Below, in pieces: positions 32,083 through 42,582 of a stretch of 64,000 bases of DNA. The notes beneath the pieces are model-generated. The model was given only the letters and a program-made list of their open reading frames with translations, was not told where the DNA came from and ran no database searches. Each line of letters starts with the position of its first letter. Position 1 is the stretch's first letter. Both the position numbers and the translations under genes were made by a program. The stretch comes from Saururus chinensis (Eukaryota; Streptophyta; Magnoliopsida; Piperales; Saururaceae), in NCBI GenBank assembly GCA_035235625.1, contig CP141146.1, forward strand, positions 39,787,709 through 39,851,708. The letters run 5' to 3'.

Positions 32083-32740
32083 GTTCCCGTATCAAATCTC
32101 ACATCTCCACCAAATTAGACCGTGACAATTTTCTCATTTGGAAGATCCACTTCTCATCCATTCTAGTCATGAAGTTTCCCGACTATATTCTTCCTAGCTC
32201 TACCCCTCCCCAAATCAATGTCTCTAAATTTGGCAACTGACTCCCAAATCCAGTGTATTCTCATTGGATCTAGACAAGACATTCTAGTCATGGTTATTTG
32301 CTACTCTTTCCCTACCCTTCTTCCTCACATCATACACTTCTCCAACCAATTCTGAAATTTAAGCCTCATTAGAGAGCATGTTTACCTCTCATTCCAAGCC
32401 CATCTGCGTCTTCACTGCCAGCAACTTCATTCAGTCCATTAAAAAGGGCGAGAAAACCATAGCTGAATTTATCTCCCAGCTGAAACAACTTTGATCACTC
32501 TTTGGTAGTAGTGGATCAAACCCCCAACAGACTCCAAACTCATCAGCTACACCATTTCTAATCTTGGCCCTGAATAACAGTAACACTCGAGGTTGTCACC
32601 TTACTTTTCAAGATTTTTACGCCCTCTTAATATACCATGAGTCTCTTCTTGAACAACTCCACTCTGCTTCCATCACCTCTACCCGACCCACCTCCCAGCC
32701 TAACTTCCTTCCTTTCTAACTGAACCTTCTCTTGTCACTC
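32083..32740 (+). pseudogene. Ty1/copia gag remnant
   Basis: Begins about 40 bp after the GT47 stop. The translation shows the copia gag opening ISTKLDRDNFLIWKIHFSSI, then FIQSIKKGEKTIAEFISQLK and, with frame changes, LTFQDFYALLIYHESLLEQL. These are the three landmarks of the copia-type gag (UBN2 group). Stops and shifts are frequent, and no LTR, protease or polymerase is visible. The GT47 3' UTR probably runs into it. A direct repeat 'attttctacaag' occurs twice at 32050-32080, possibly a trace of the insertion. Confidence 0.82.
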
Positions 32741-33417
32741 CAACAACTCATTCCACCCTCCATCTCGACCATTACTCCTGTCTCCCAACACTCTCATGCT
32801 TTTGAAACACATAGAACACATGCAGAAGTGTTTGTAAAGTAAATAGAATGAGCTGAAAAAAGTTCATATCTGAAGAACAACCACCAACATTCAACTTAAG
32901 ACTGTAGTTTCAAATTTATTAGTAAAAAATTAAGAATTATATAAGTTGGGAACACTAGTTTCATAAGGTGGAAAGGTATGGGTAAGCAAGATTTACACTA
33001 CTTTCTAGTACATATTAAAGTTACTCTGTCAAATGTAATCTACAGGGTAAGTGAAATGACAATATGCTTAACCTTGTGCAGAAAGACCTCTTCTGGACAT
33101 GTTGGGAAAAATACTAAACTAACTCCAACCATTAAAAGACCAAAGCCTCACAGAGCCACAACCAAGTATATAGGCAGCAGGTTTGGAAAAAAATGGGTTA
33201 AGAAAATCATCTCAGGTCAAGAAAACCATAAATCTAGATTTAACTTTTAAAATAAAGCTGAAAACAAACCATCCACATGTAACTATCAGGAACCAACAAT
33301 ATCTTCAGCAAGCCAATCTAAAAGGCTGAAATTGCTACCATAAGTGACATATTCATCAAATTATGCTTCAAGCTGTCACAAGCAATGGTAAGATACGCAA
33401 ATAATATGGAATGTACG
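32741..33417. other. No gene seen
   Basis: AT-rich sequence without a recognisable coding motif or LTR boundary. It probably continues the decayed copia sequence at first and then becomes host intergenic DNA. Confidence 0.4.
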
Positions 33418-33583
33418 TGTAACGACCTGAATTTTAGGGGTTATTAAGTTTTTGTTCTACTTAAATTATAAGTTGCAGTTGATGTAGTTTGAAAGGGTAG
33501 AACGATTTTTGAGTTAGAGGCCGAGCTTGAAAGGGTTGGCTGTGGCAAATTGTGAGGACGCAATTCTTTTAAGGAGGGTAGAA
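33418..33583 (+). other. Gypsy internal 3' end and polypurine tract
   Basis: TGTGAGGACGCAATTC followed by TTTTAAGGAGGGTAGAA immediately precedes an X LTR start. This is the usual sequence after the pol stop in plant gypsy elements. Nothing of pol survives. It shows that X LTRs belong to a gypsy element on the plus strand. Confidence 0.75.
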
Positions 33584-33827
33584 TGTAATATCCCTAATTC
33601 TCCTATGTTTCAAAAATTAAATATGTGGAAAATAGGGTGTTTGACCTATTGACATTCTTAGTAAAATAACTACCTCCTTAGATAGAATTTGTGGCTGAAA
33701 CTAATTTTATTAGAAAATAGACAGAAAGAGCTTCGAAACGCCACTAAGAACGTGTGAATCGGAGTTCAGATGAGGGAGATACAATTGTTCGAAGTTAAGC
33801 TTATTGCATAGGGCCCGTTTACCCGAA

Positions 33828-34144
33828 TTAGATGCCTTACTTGTGTTTGGAGTTAGATGTCCTACTCATGCTTAGAGTTAGATATCCTACTTGTGCTTAG
33901 AGTTGGATGTTCTACTCGTTCTTGGAGTTGGATGTCCTACTCGTGCTTAGAGTTACTCGTACTTAGAGTTAGATGTCTTACTCATGCTTGGAGTTAGATA
34001 TCCTACTCGCGCTTGGAGTTGGATGTCCTAATCGTGTTAGGTATTAGGAGTCCTAAATGTGCTAGGAGTTAGGAGTCCTAAATATGCTAGGAGTTAGGAG
34101 TCCTAAACGTACTAGGAATTAGAAGTCTTAATAGAACTAGGATT
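33828..34144 (+). repeat. 25-bp minisatellite, ~13 units
   Basis: Units begin TTAGATGTCCTACTC or TTAGGAGTCCTAAA and end 'cttggag' or 'taggag'. One unit is shortened to 16 bp. The sequence drifts gradually from the first form to the second. There are no unique spacers. Confidence 0.9.
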
Positions 34145-34781
34145 TTAAAGAGGTAGAGAGTCCTAGCGGGTTAAAGACTTTAAGGAAGAAGGAGGATGCA
34201 ACTAGAACTTTGCTGAGATGAGATAGCTTGTGAGCATATGACTTCTAGCCCACGTAGGAGTCCGAGGAGTGCTAGGAGTGGTGGAAAAAGTTGGAGGAGG
34301 GATCAACTATACATCTAGTTGGGTTAGAACTCTTTTGGGACTGTTTTGAGCATGTATGTAGGTTGGAATCCTATTGTTAATGGGGCAGGGATTGTAATTC
34401 CGGGATTGTAATTAATGGAGAGTCTTAGAGGAGGAGGGCACCCAAGAGTTTGAAGAAGGGAAGCCTTATATAAGAAAGGATTGATTTTGGTTCAGCTCTC
34501 TCTTATCCATCTCTTCCTTCCTCTTCCTTCTCTCAGCAAGGACCTCCATAACCAGCAATTTTGAAGGCACAAATCAGCCACCTTTGGATTGAATCAAGCA
34601 CTAGAAGTGTAGGAGAAAGGGCTAGGAGCTTTGGGGATGAATTGGTACATGTAGGTGCTTCCTTTTACACCCTTAAGAATGAGGTTTTGATAGATGTAAT
34701 TCAGCCATAATGTAGCTTGGTTCTAGGGGTTCCTTTTGATGTCATGAACTAGCCATAATTCATGCAAGTATGTTGCTGAAT

Positions 34782-35150
34782 TTATTCCCTGATTTGTGGC
34801 CTTAATTTAAGTCATAGTTTGGCCAACTTATTCCCTGGTTTGTGACCTTACTTTAGGCCATACTTTGGCCAACTTATTCCCTGGTTTGTGGCCTGACTTT
34901 AGGCCATACTTTGGCCAACTTATTCCCTGATTTATGGCCTTACATTAGGCCATACTTTGACCAAGTTAATCCCTGATTCATAGCCTTAGTTTAGGCCATA
35001 CTTTGCCTAATTAAATCCTTGATTTGAAGCCTTAGTTTAGGCTGCACATTGGTCAAGTAAATCCCTGATTTGAAGCCTTAGTTTAGGCTTCACACTGGTC
35101 AAGTAAATCCCTGATTTGATGCTTATGTTTTAGGCTCTACTTTGGCCAAA
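34782..35150 (+). repeat. 46-bp tandem array, 8 units
   Basis: Units start TTATTCCCTGGTTTGTGG and end 'catactttggccaac', drifting to 'taaatccctgatttgaagcc' at the 3' side. The total of 369 bp is exactly eight periods. Confidence 0.9.
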
Positions 35151-35680
35151 TTAATACCAAATTCTCAACATTGATTTATGCTATAATCATGCTGAGAAAA
35201 CACCTAAATCTCAGCCCTAGTTTAGGTTGTATTGTTGCATATCTAATACTTGATTCTCAGCCTTGATTGTGTCATACATTAGGGTGAATGTTGATGGTTG
35301 TTTCAGCTTGAACTTGTCATGTTAAGTATATAACTTGAGTTATACATCTCAGCCCCAAATCCTTTTCATTATAATGTTGAATTGGTTAGTTCATCTCAGC
35401 ATGAATCTAAGTTCTTGTCATGTTGATTATTCTGATGCTTACATTTATTATTATTGTTTTAAGTTTTATTAATAAATTAAGGTTAATAAAGAATAATCAA
35501 GAGATTTTGGTTGTCTTTAGATTAGGGGAAGAACACTTAATCAAGATAATGACTAAAATACCCTCTTTAGGGTTGGGACTTGTTCATGGAGTGAATGAGG
35601 CCCTGACATAGAATTTTACCTTGGTTAATGAACCGAGGGTGGTTATGGGATGTTCTTAGAGTCAAAGTTTAAGCTCACAA

Positions 35681-36090
35681 TAATAGCCATGGCGGTAATC
35701 TTTCAAACCCTTGTTGGTCTCCGTTTCTTCGGGACGATGGATCCCTACAAATGCGCAACCCAGGTTTTTGAGCATCATGGAAGGCTCATCTACCTCTGGC
35801 CAGTGTGTCCATGAGCACAGTTGGTACCTACATCTCTAGGCTCATGGCTGATCCAAGTGGATCTCTAGAGATACTAGGATTTCTGATAATAGCCATGACA
35901 GTAATCTTTTAGACCCTTGTGGTCTCCGCTCCTTTGGGACGATGGATCCCTGCAAACGTGCAACCCAGGTTTTTGAGCATCATGGAAGGCTCATCTACCT
36001 CCAGCCAGTGTGTCCATGAGCAGAGCTGGTACCTACATCTCTAGGCCCATGGCTGATCCAAGTGGATCTCTAGAGATGCTAGGATTTCTG
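35681..36090 (+). repeat. 205-bp tandem duplication in X LTR
   Basis: Two units start TAATAGCCATGRCRGTAATC (35681 and 35887) and end 'aggatttctg'. They are very similar, so the duplication is much younger than the LTR. The X copy around 57530-57780 has only one unit. Confidence 0.9.
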
Positions 36091-36450
36091 TTAGCATACA
36101 TTTACTCCTTTGAGTGGGAGTCGGTATTTTCAGGTAACAATTAGTACATTATTTCCTGAACGGTGTCCATTGTTTTGTGCATTGTGATGGTCTTCATTGG
36201 ATAAAGATCAACCCATGTTTCTCAGCTATGTTATATTCAGTGCTCTGTATATTACCCTTATGTGGTACTATTTACAAGATGTTAGCATTAATTATTGAAC
36301 AAGGGTTGCGAGATAATTAATAACATTGTTTGATATTGCTTATTAAGTAGACAAGTGGAATGATAAAAGGACTTGCATAAAATGTAGGTTGCTTTAAAAT
36401 ACTTAAGCATTGCATCGGTGATGCTATGCTTCTTAGTATTGTGTAGTTTT

Positions 36451-36550
36451 TAGGCAGAACTACGTCTGGATCCGATCTTGTTGGAAACATTGGAGATGTT
36501 GTCTGATGAGTACATAGGCAACTAACATCGGGTGATGTTGGCCCAATCCG
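36451..36550 (+). repeat. Conserved LTR module M1 (X at 33584)
   Basis: Contains GGCAGAACTACGTCTGGATC, 'tacataggcaactaac' and 'gatgttggcccaatccg'. It is the reverse complement of the Z-type form in window coordinates. Confidence 0.75.
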
Positions 36551-36930
36551 AAAAATACTAATAAAACCTTTTGTCCATTGGAAGCTCTTCTCCTGAAGGC
36601 GGAGATGCTCCATTGTAGTTGTCGTTGTTGTTTGGTTTGCTTTATTGCAGATTCTCCAGGCGACGACAAGTGAGACCAAGCCAAGCGAGCTCAAGAGGTT
36701 TTCACATTTTTGAAACTCCGATACGTAAGTGTACCTTAAGCGTGAGAGTCAACTTGTTATTTATTTTCAGACGGGTGATAGACTTGTACTTAGATGGATG
36801 AGCTGGTCTTTATGAATTTTCAGACGTTAAATAATATCATATGATTTGATATTCGTATTTGTGAACCCTAGTTATCATGACCTGGATATTTAATCGGCTG
36901 ATTTGTTTTGTGTTTAAGAAAGGAAAAAAA

Positions 36931-37576
36931 AATATTATCGTGATCTATCGTGTGTCCTTTTAGATACCTTGCCTACGCTTCTTGTCCAAATAAAAACCAA
37001 GTATGCGACAAACTAAAAAGAATTAGTTATCATAAAAGCCTTATACTTAGAGGCAATTATACGTGGGATAGAGATCAAATGTCCTTTTAGTCCATACAAT
37101 AGAAGATTTACATGGCAATAATTTTACCAATTCAAAAGACAAATCTAAGTATGTAAAACTGGAGAATGTTTCACATTTGGGTCGGGCTAAGATCTGCAGT
37201 GCAGATGAAGTTGCCTATATACCCTGCCCATACACCCGTCTCAGGGATTAGACCCATAATATACGCGGTTTTGCCTAGCTACTAACTCCACCCTCCAAGT
37301 CTCAACACAAAGAGCACACTCTCAAAAGATAGAAGCAAACTACAAGTATGTAGACAAGGATAATTCTCTTCTCCCCCACGTTATGTGATCATGTGATTGG
37401 TATCATAGAACCACACCCTCTAAATGGCAAAAGTGACTCCCTTCCCTCCCTCCAAAGTACTTTGAGAAACAAGTGTGGAATTTTTTTAATTCATTATAAG
37501 CCTGATTATTGTGTACGCTAGCTTAGGGGCGGGGCCTATCCCGTCTTGCATTACTTTCCATTCATATGAGTTACTA
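36931..37576. other. No gene seen
   Basis: AT-rich intergenic sequence between a truncated X LTR and the 5' LTR of gypsy B. No motif recognised. Confidence 0.4.
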
Positions 37577-37871
37577 TGTTAGGGTTTATTTTACTTTCTA
37601 ATATTTTCCTTTTATAATTCAATGAGCTATAATGGAGGGGGGAATCAAATGCAAATGTAATGGACTGGCTGATGGGCCACCAATTGGCACATGGCCCATC
37701 AGTTGGTGCGGCTGCCTAGGGAGCCATGCCCTCCCTTATAGGGGTCTCCTTCTCCTTTTGTTGGTTATGCAAAAAAGATTACCTTCTTCTTCTTCTTCCT
37801 TCGTCAATTCTTCTCCCCTTTCCCTTACTTGAAGCTGGGTACCGTTTGTGTTCCAACTTGGGAATACAACA
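37577..37871 (+). mobile_element. 5' LTR of gypsy element B
   Basis: The right end (AACA at 37871) is fixed by the primer site at 37873. The left end is inferred at TGTTAGGG (37577), giving a 295-bp LTR with short TGTT/AACA inverted ends. It contains 'ccttataggggtctcc', a likely promoter/start region. The size is similar to the LTRs of A (323) and V (295), which share the same gag lineage. The left boundary is less certain. Confidence 0.65.
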
Positions 37872-37872
37872 T

Positions 37873-37884
37873 TGGTATCAGAGC
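37873..37884 (+). other. tRNA-Met primer binding site (element B)
   Basis: TGGTATCAGAGC, complementary to initiator tRNA-Met, one base after the LTR end. Confidence 0.92.
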
Positions 37885-37922
37885 CTCAATGATCTGGCAT
37901 GGCATGAGGCAAGCAACTGGAA

Positions 37923-39026
37923 ATGGCCCAAGAGACGCAGCTAGAGAAAGAGAAGGAGAACATGGAGGACAGTCCAAAACCAACGGCCGACTTGGCAAAT
38001 GCCGCTATGATCTCTATGTTCGAGATAATGACTACCCAAATTCAGCAACTCACCAAGGTGGTCACACAGCTCCAAGCAATCCCTACAATACCCCTCTTGC
38101 CCAACTCACTGACAGCTCAGATCGAGATGGGCGAGCCCTCCCATCCCCTCGGATCTTGGATCTCGTGTCTCCAGCCTTCAAGTTTTGATCGAGAGAGGTG
38201 CACCATCCTCCCCATTCTGTTCGCTTTGGCACCTTTGAGTAGACTAAAGAGGAGGGACGTATAGGCCCCATAGGTGTTCAGTTGAATGCCTCAATGGCGC
38301 CGCCCCACATAAATATGTCCAATGAGTTCAAAGAAGATTTGGAGGAGTACTCCGGGTCTCATGGAGGACTTCAAGATGAGGATGAAACCCAATTGGCTCA
38401 CCTTCAATTCCCTCGCTATAATGGGGACAAAGATCTGGTGGTATGGCTCTATAAGGCGGAGAAGTTCTTCACCTACTAGCACTCACTCTGAGGCTGAACG
38501 GCTGTGCATAGCCACTTTTCATTTCGGCGGTGATGCTTTTGTATGGTTCCATAGCTTTGAGAAGGAGGTCTATTTTTCGACTTGGCCTCCTTTTGCCAAC
38601 GAACTCTATGTCCAGTACAGCCCCAATGTGTTCTAGGTTTTTAATGAAATGCTTTCCACCCTACGTCAAACCACCATAGTGTGAGCCTACTTCATAGAGT
38701 TCATGAAAGTTGCCAACCTTCTTCCTGATTGGCCGATAGCAGCCTTAGTGGGGACTTTTAAGAGGGGGCTCAAACCGGAGATTTTGGATGAGATACACCA
38801 CTTTCATTGCATCTCGATGAGAGAAGTGGTGTGCCATGCATGCATTGAAGAGGAGAAACTTGCCCGGCAGTGGCATGGAGGCCAACTTGGCTCCTTCCCA
38901 GGGCCTACGCCTAATTAGTCGTCATCAGCCCTCACAATGCATGGCCCCCTACCAATCGGACCAGCCAGCCCTCTGCCATTGCTCCCCCTCTAATTCGTCG
39001 CCTCACTCTGGCCCAAATGGACTAGA
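37923..39026 (+). pseudogene. Ty3/gypsy gag (element B), part 1
   Basis: Starts MAQETQLEKEKENMEDSPKP at 37923. The capsid region is recognisable: HLQFPRYNGDKDLVVWLYKA (near 38400), LCIATFHFGGDAFVWFHSFE (near 38505), FMKVANLLPDWPIAALVGTF and KRGLKPEILDEI (38703-38790). Frame changes near 38160, 38270 and 38475 and several stops make it non-functional. RRLTLAQMD near 39000 leads to the zinc knuckle, which lies beyond the nested L LTR at 42586. The gag is closely related to that of element A. Confidence 0.9.
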
Positions 39027-39680
39027 GACACTGTCACACCCCGGCGATGCCCGACCCGAGCCGAACCCGGTCCAAGGGCTGGTCAAGCGCGCGGGGGCGA
39101 CGAAGGGAAATTGAGAAATGATCTAGTGGAAGACTTAACCCTAACCACGGGCGATTAACAGAATTACGGAGTACGCACAATCCTTTGAGCAAGAGTAAAT
39201 AAAAGGAAAGAAAGAGTGTTGCTTATCACAAAGTAAACAACGAATCTCAAACCCACATGCTTAGTTAACTAAAGCCCACACTGGCTCAAATAAGTCTTAA
39301 GCAAACATAACTGTGAAATGTGACATAAATCCAAAACAAAGAACCCTACACAAAGGTTCCAAACATAAGCATAAAACCAAAGAAAATAAGTTACATAACA
39401 ATCTCCAAGATCACATCCAAGCCACCTCCGACCTTTCCTCAAAGAGGAGATTCTGTCCGTCTGCATGTCGCACCACGCAGCCCCAAATCAAAACACAAGA
39501 AAGAGGGGTGAGTTTAACAAACTCAGCAATAGTTTTTAATATCACTATCAACATCGAAAATACGATAGCATAACAATAAGATCGTTCAGATCAAAGATTT
39601 ACATGGTGCATCATTTTCTGATCACGCATACACATCACCTAAAACTGCATCATAATGCATAATCCACATAATTTCATTCT

Positions 39681-40083
39681 CATCATAATACCCTTGCATG
39701 AAATGTATCTTTAACATACATATTCCATCATGCGTCACATCAAATTCAACCTGCATGGATGTATCTCTAGCATACATATTCCCACATGCATCATATCAAT
39801 ACAATTTGCATGAATGTATCTCTAACATACATTTTCCACATGCATTATAACGAAATTAAACTACATGAATGTATCTCTAACATACATATTCCACATGCAT
39901 CATATCAATACAACCTGCATAAATGTATCTCTAACATACATTTTTCATCATGCATCATCTAATAATCAACCTGCATGGATGTATCTCTAACATACATATT
40001 CCACATGCATTATATCAAAATCAACCTGCATGAATGTATCTCTAACATACATATTCCATCATGCACCATATCATAACAACCTC
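39681..40083 (-). repeat. Array of ~50-bp repeats in L LTR copy d
   Basis: About eight units with 'cctgcatgaatgtatctcta', then 'acatacatattcca', then 'catgcatcatatcaa'. They are homologous in position to 25835-26290 but with different unit sequence, so the array has been rebuilt within the family. Confidence 0.88.
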
Positions 40084-41311
40084 CATCAAGGAGTAATCAC
40101 ACGTTGGTGTCACACAAACGGGACATAGACAAGGCCACGAAGGCGTGTCATGGTCCAAAATTCTACACAAGAATTCAAGAAAGATCGGGGTTGTCAATCC
40201 CTAATGACTGCTCGCCCTAGATGATCTTGGCCAAGGATGTCCCATTCTCATACAGAGAATCTAGAGCAGGGGTGTTTGCCCAGGGACATCTCCTACGGAG
40301 GGAAGAGCCTGAGTTCTCACACAGAGAACCCTAGAACACGTGGTAGCGGGGTGCACACGGCATACCACACTAGATTCTCAGGGTCCAGATGACACTCATA
40401 ATAACATTCTCACAATCCGCAAGACAAGTACACAACTCGTCCCCACATAATCCCATTTAATTAGACTCAACCCGGGGAGTGCACTCGTTCCACACAGAAA
40501 CTCAAATCAAAATATGTCCTTTCGGACCAATCAACTTGCGATTAATCCACGATTGATCAATCCGGCACACAATTTTATCACATTGCATCCAATCGGTCAA
40601 ATTCGATTAACCACGTTGAAGCCTCAATTGGAAATTCATTTTCATGATGCATGCTACATGGTACATACGTGGGCAAAACATACATGAATCCTAATCCATA
40701 ATAAGTGCTCTCACCAGCCCCTAATGCATCATTCATAATCACAATATCAAGCTTCAACATCATCATTTAACCCCCACATGTGTGTGTAACTAGTAGAAGC
40801 ATTTCACACAATGCATGTCAACATGCTTGAAATTAAACTCACTACCACACTACACATGTGAATTACCATCTAAACATGAATTCTAGTGGAAATCATAGGA
40901 GAAAATCATTGAAATCATAACTCAAATGAAAACTCAACCACAAAGGCTAAACACATATAAGATTATTCATTTCATCCTTAAGTCATGGCATTCACCAACA
41001 TCCACACATCAACTAACCACATTCTATCATGACAAATCAGTCCAATAATAGGTTGTAGTTCTACTAAAATTATGCTTAATTCAAAGGAAATCAACCATTC
41101 ATAATTTCAAGATGACAATTCCAACATCATGCCACAAAACATAAGTCTTTCCACAAATCTCTAAGCATATATCTCAACTCCATAAACTCAATAGCATGCA
41201 TTTCCAGTAGCATAATATAGCTTAAAATACTCCACATTCATATGAAATTGGCAAGCTAAAGTGGAATCATCGAAATAAACATCATATGCACAACATACAA
41301 TTTACTGTGTA

Positions 41312-41490
41312 GCCGTTCGAACGCCCTTCAGGCCGTTCGATCGGTTAAACGCAAAAATTTGAAATTCACAGTTTGGTCATTCGAATGCCTAGCAAGCCGT
41401 TCGATCGGCTGAACTGGAAAACTGTCGTTCCAACAGTGTTGCCGTTCAAACACCCAGAAGGGCCGTTCGAACGCCAACAAGGCAGGATTG
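41312..41490. repeat. Cluster of TTCGAA/TTCGAT palindromes
   Basis: Words of the type CCGTTCGAACGCCC and GCCGTTCGATCGG occur about seven times within 180 bp, often in pairs about 24 bp apart. Clusters of the same kind occur at 24700-24785, 56120-56230 and, with GATCGATC instead, at 2840-3010, 4735-4850 and 13053-13085. Confidence 0.7.
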
Positions 41491-42146
41491 GTCATCTTCT
41501 GCCTTTCGCAAATCCAAACCGAAACACCATTGATAACACTTCAAATCCACATCTAACACCCTAATCATCATCAAAAGTCCTTCTTGACTTCCAGAATGTT
41601 AAACCATATCATAATAATGCAAAACCCTAAGAAATCGGGATTAAATATTTCTATTTTCTAATCATGCCATTAACACTCCAAATCAAGTAATCTCCATTCG
41701 AAATAAGCCAAAAATCAAGAATTTTACCATGGATAAACTGAGATTTTGAAGACTCATTACCTTAGCACTTGATTAATCTCAGATTTGAGAGTCACCCTTC
41801 TTAAAAACCTTCCAAAAACTTTGAGTTTGGATTAAACTCCATTACAAATCGATTTACCAAAGAAATCCCTAATTAAATCTTAGATCTAGGGCTTGTTGGT
41901 TGTAAAAATTGAATTTTGAAAGCTAGGGTTTGTAGTAAAACACAAATCAGTAGTTTTTGATGTCCAAAAACGAATTAAAATAAGGGGAAAATAGTAGATT
42001 TGGAAGAGATTAAGGAGAAAGCTAGGGTTTAGTGCTTAATTAGAGTAGGCTTACCTTAATCGTCTTCTAATCCAGGCCTAATTGGGGATTAGGCCAGACC
42101 TCCCTCCTTAGCCTATTCCCAAAAATGGAAATGGCTAAGGTTTGCC

Positions 42147-42154
42147 CTTTTATA
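42147..42154 (-). promoter_or_regulatory. TATA box of L LTR copy d
   Basis: The minus strand reads ACTATAAAAGGG 424 bp from the LTR start, matching the position in copy c. Confidence 0.65.
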
Positions 42155-42582
42155 GTAAGGGTTGGGGTATGCATTGATAAGTTATGGGGTGTAAATCGGA
42201 AAAGTAGGCTAAAAATGGGTATTTTGCAAATTTAAGCACTAATTAAGCCTAATAAAATTCTAAAAAATTTTGTATGACCTTAAGTAGATGTCTAGGTTCA
42301 TTTGACCCAAAAACCGAAATTTCAACGGTGAGGCCCACAGGGGTCCCGCCAAAACCCTAATTTTTGAAAAAATAGTAAAAATTCAGAAAAATCCCCAAAA
42401 AATCACATTTGATTTAAAATCACTTAAAACCACTAATCTTAAAGTTGATTTTGGTTAAAACCATCTTAAACACTATTTATTCAGGAAATCACCGAATAAA
42501 TCAGAAAACGCACTAATCTCACGATAACTAACAATTAAAGAAAACCAAAAACCGGTTTAGAGATGAGGGTCCTTATAGACAC

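Larger units (their letters stand above)
33584..36930 (+). mobile_element. Family X LTR (3' LTR, minisatellite-rich)
   Basis: Starts TGTAATATCCC after the polypurine tract. U3 matches the copies at 8535 and 52047, including 'gaaagagcttcgaaacgcca'. The GC island of those copies is replaced by a 25-bp minisatellite (33828-34144), a 46-bp array (34782-35150) and a 205-bp tandem duplication (35681-36090). The rest aligns with 46331-47900, including module M1. The 3' end is lost after about 36930, where the expected GGGTCGTGACA is missing. Confidence 0.82.
39032..42577 (-). mobile_element. Family L solo LTR (copy d), full length
   Basis: From TGTCACACCCC to GGTCCTTATA (terminal CA mutated to TA), flanked by a perfect 5-bp duplication GACAC (39027-39031, 42578-42582). 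It lies inside gypsy B gag, and removing it restores the frame RRLTLAQMD(stop)RHSKGFCFKC. At 3546 bp it is a very long solo LTR. A minus-strand TATA box lies at 42147-42154. It contains a ~50-bp repeat array, a palindrome cluster (41312-41490) and no coding sequence. It is the best reference copy for family L. Confidence 0.9.

Noticed and set aside
33828..34144. Regular 25-bp direct repeats resembling a CRISPR array
   Set aside because: Units are contiguous with no unique spacers, drift gradually, and lie in a plant LTR. It is a minisatellite. The same applies to the 46-, 28-, 65- and 50-bp arrays.
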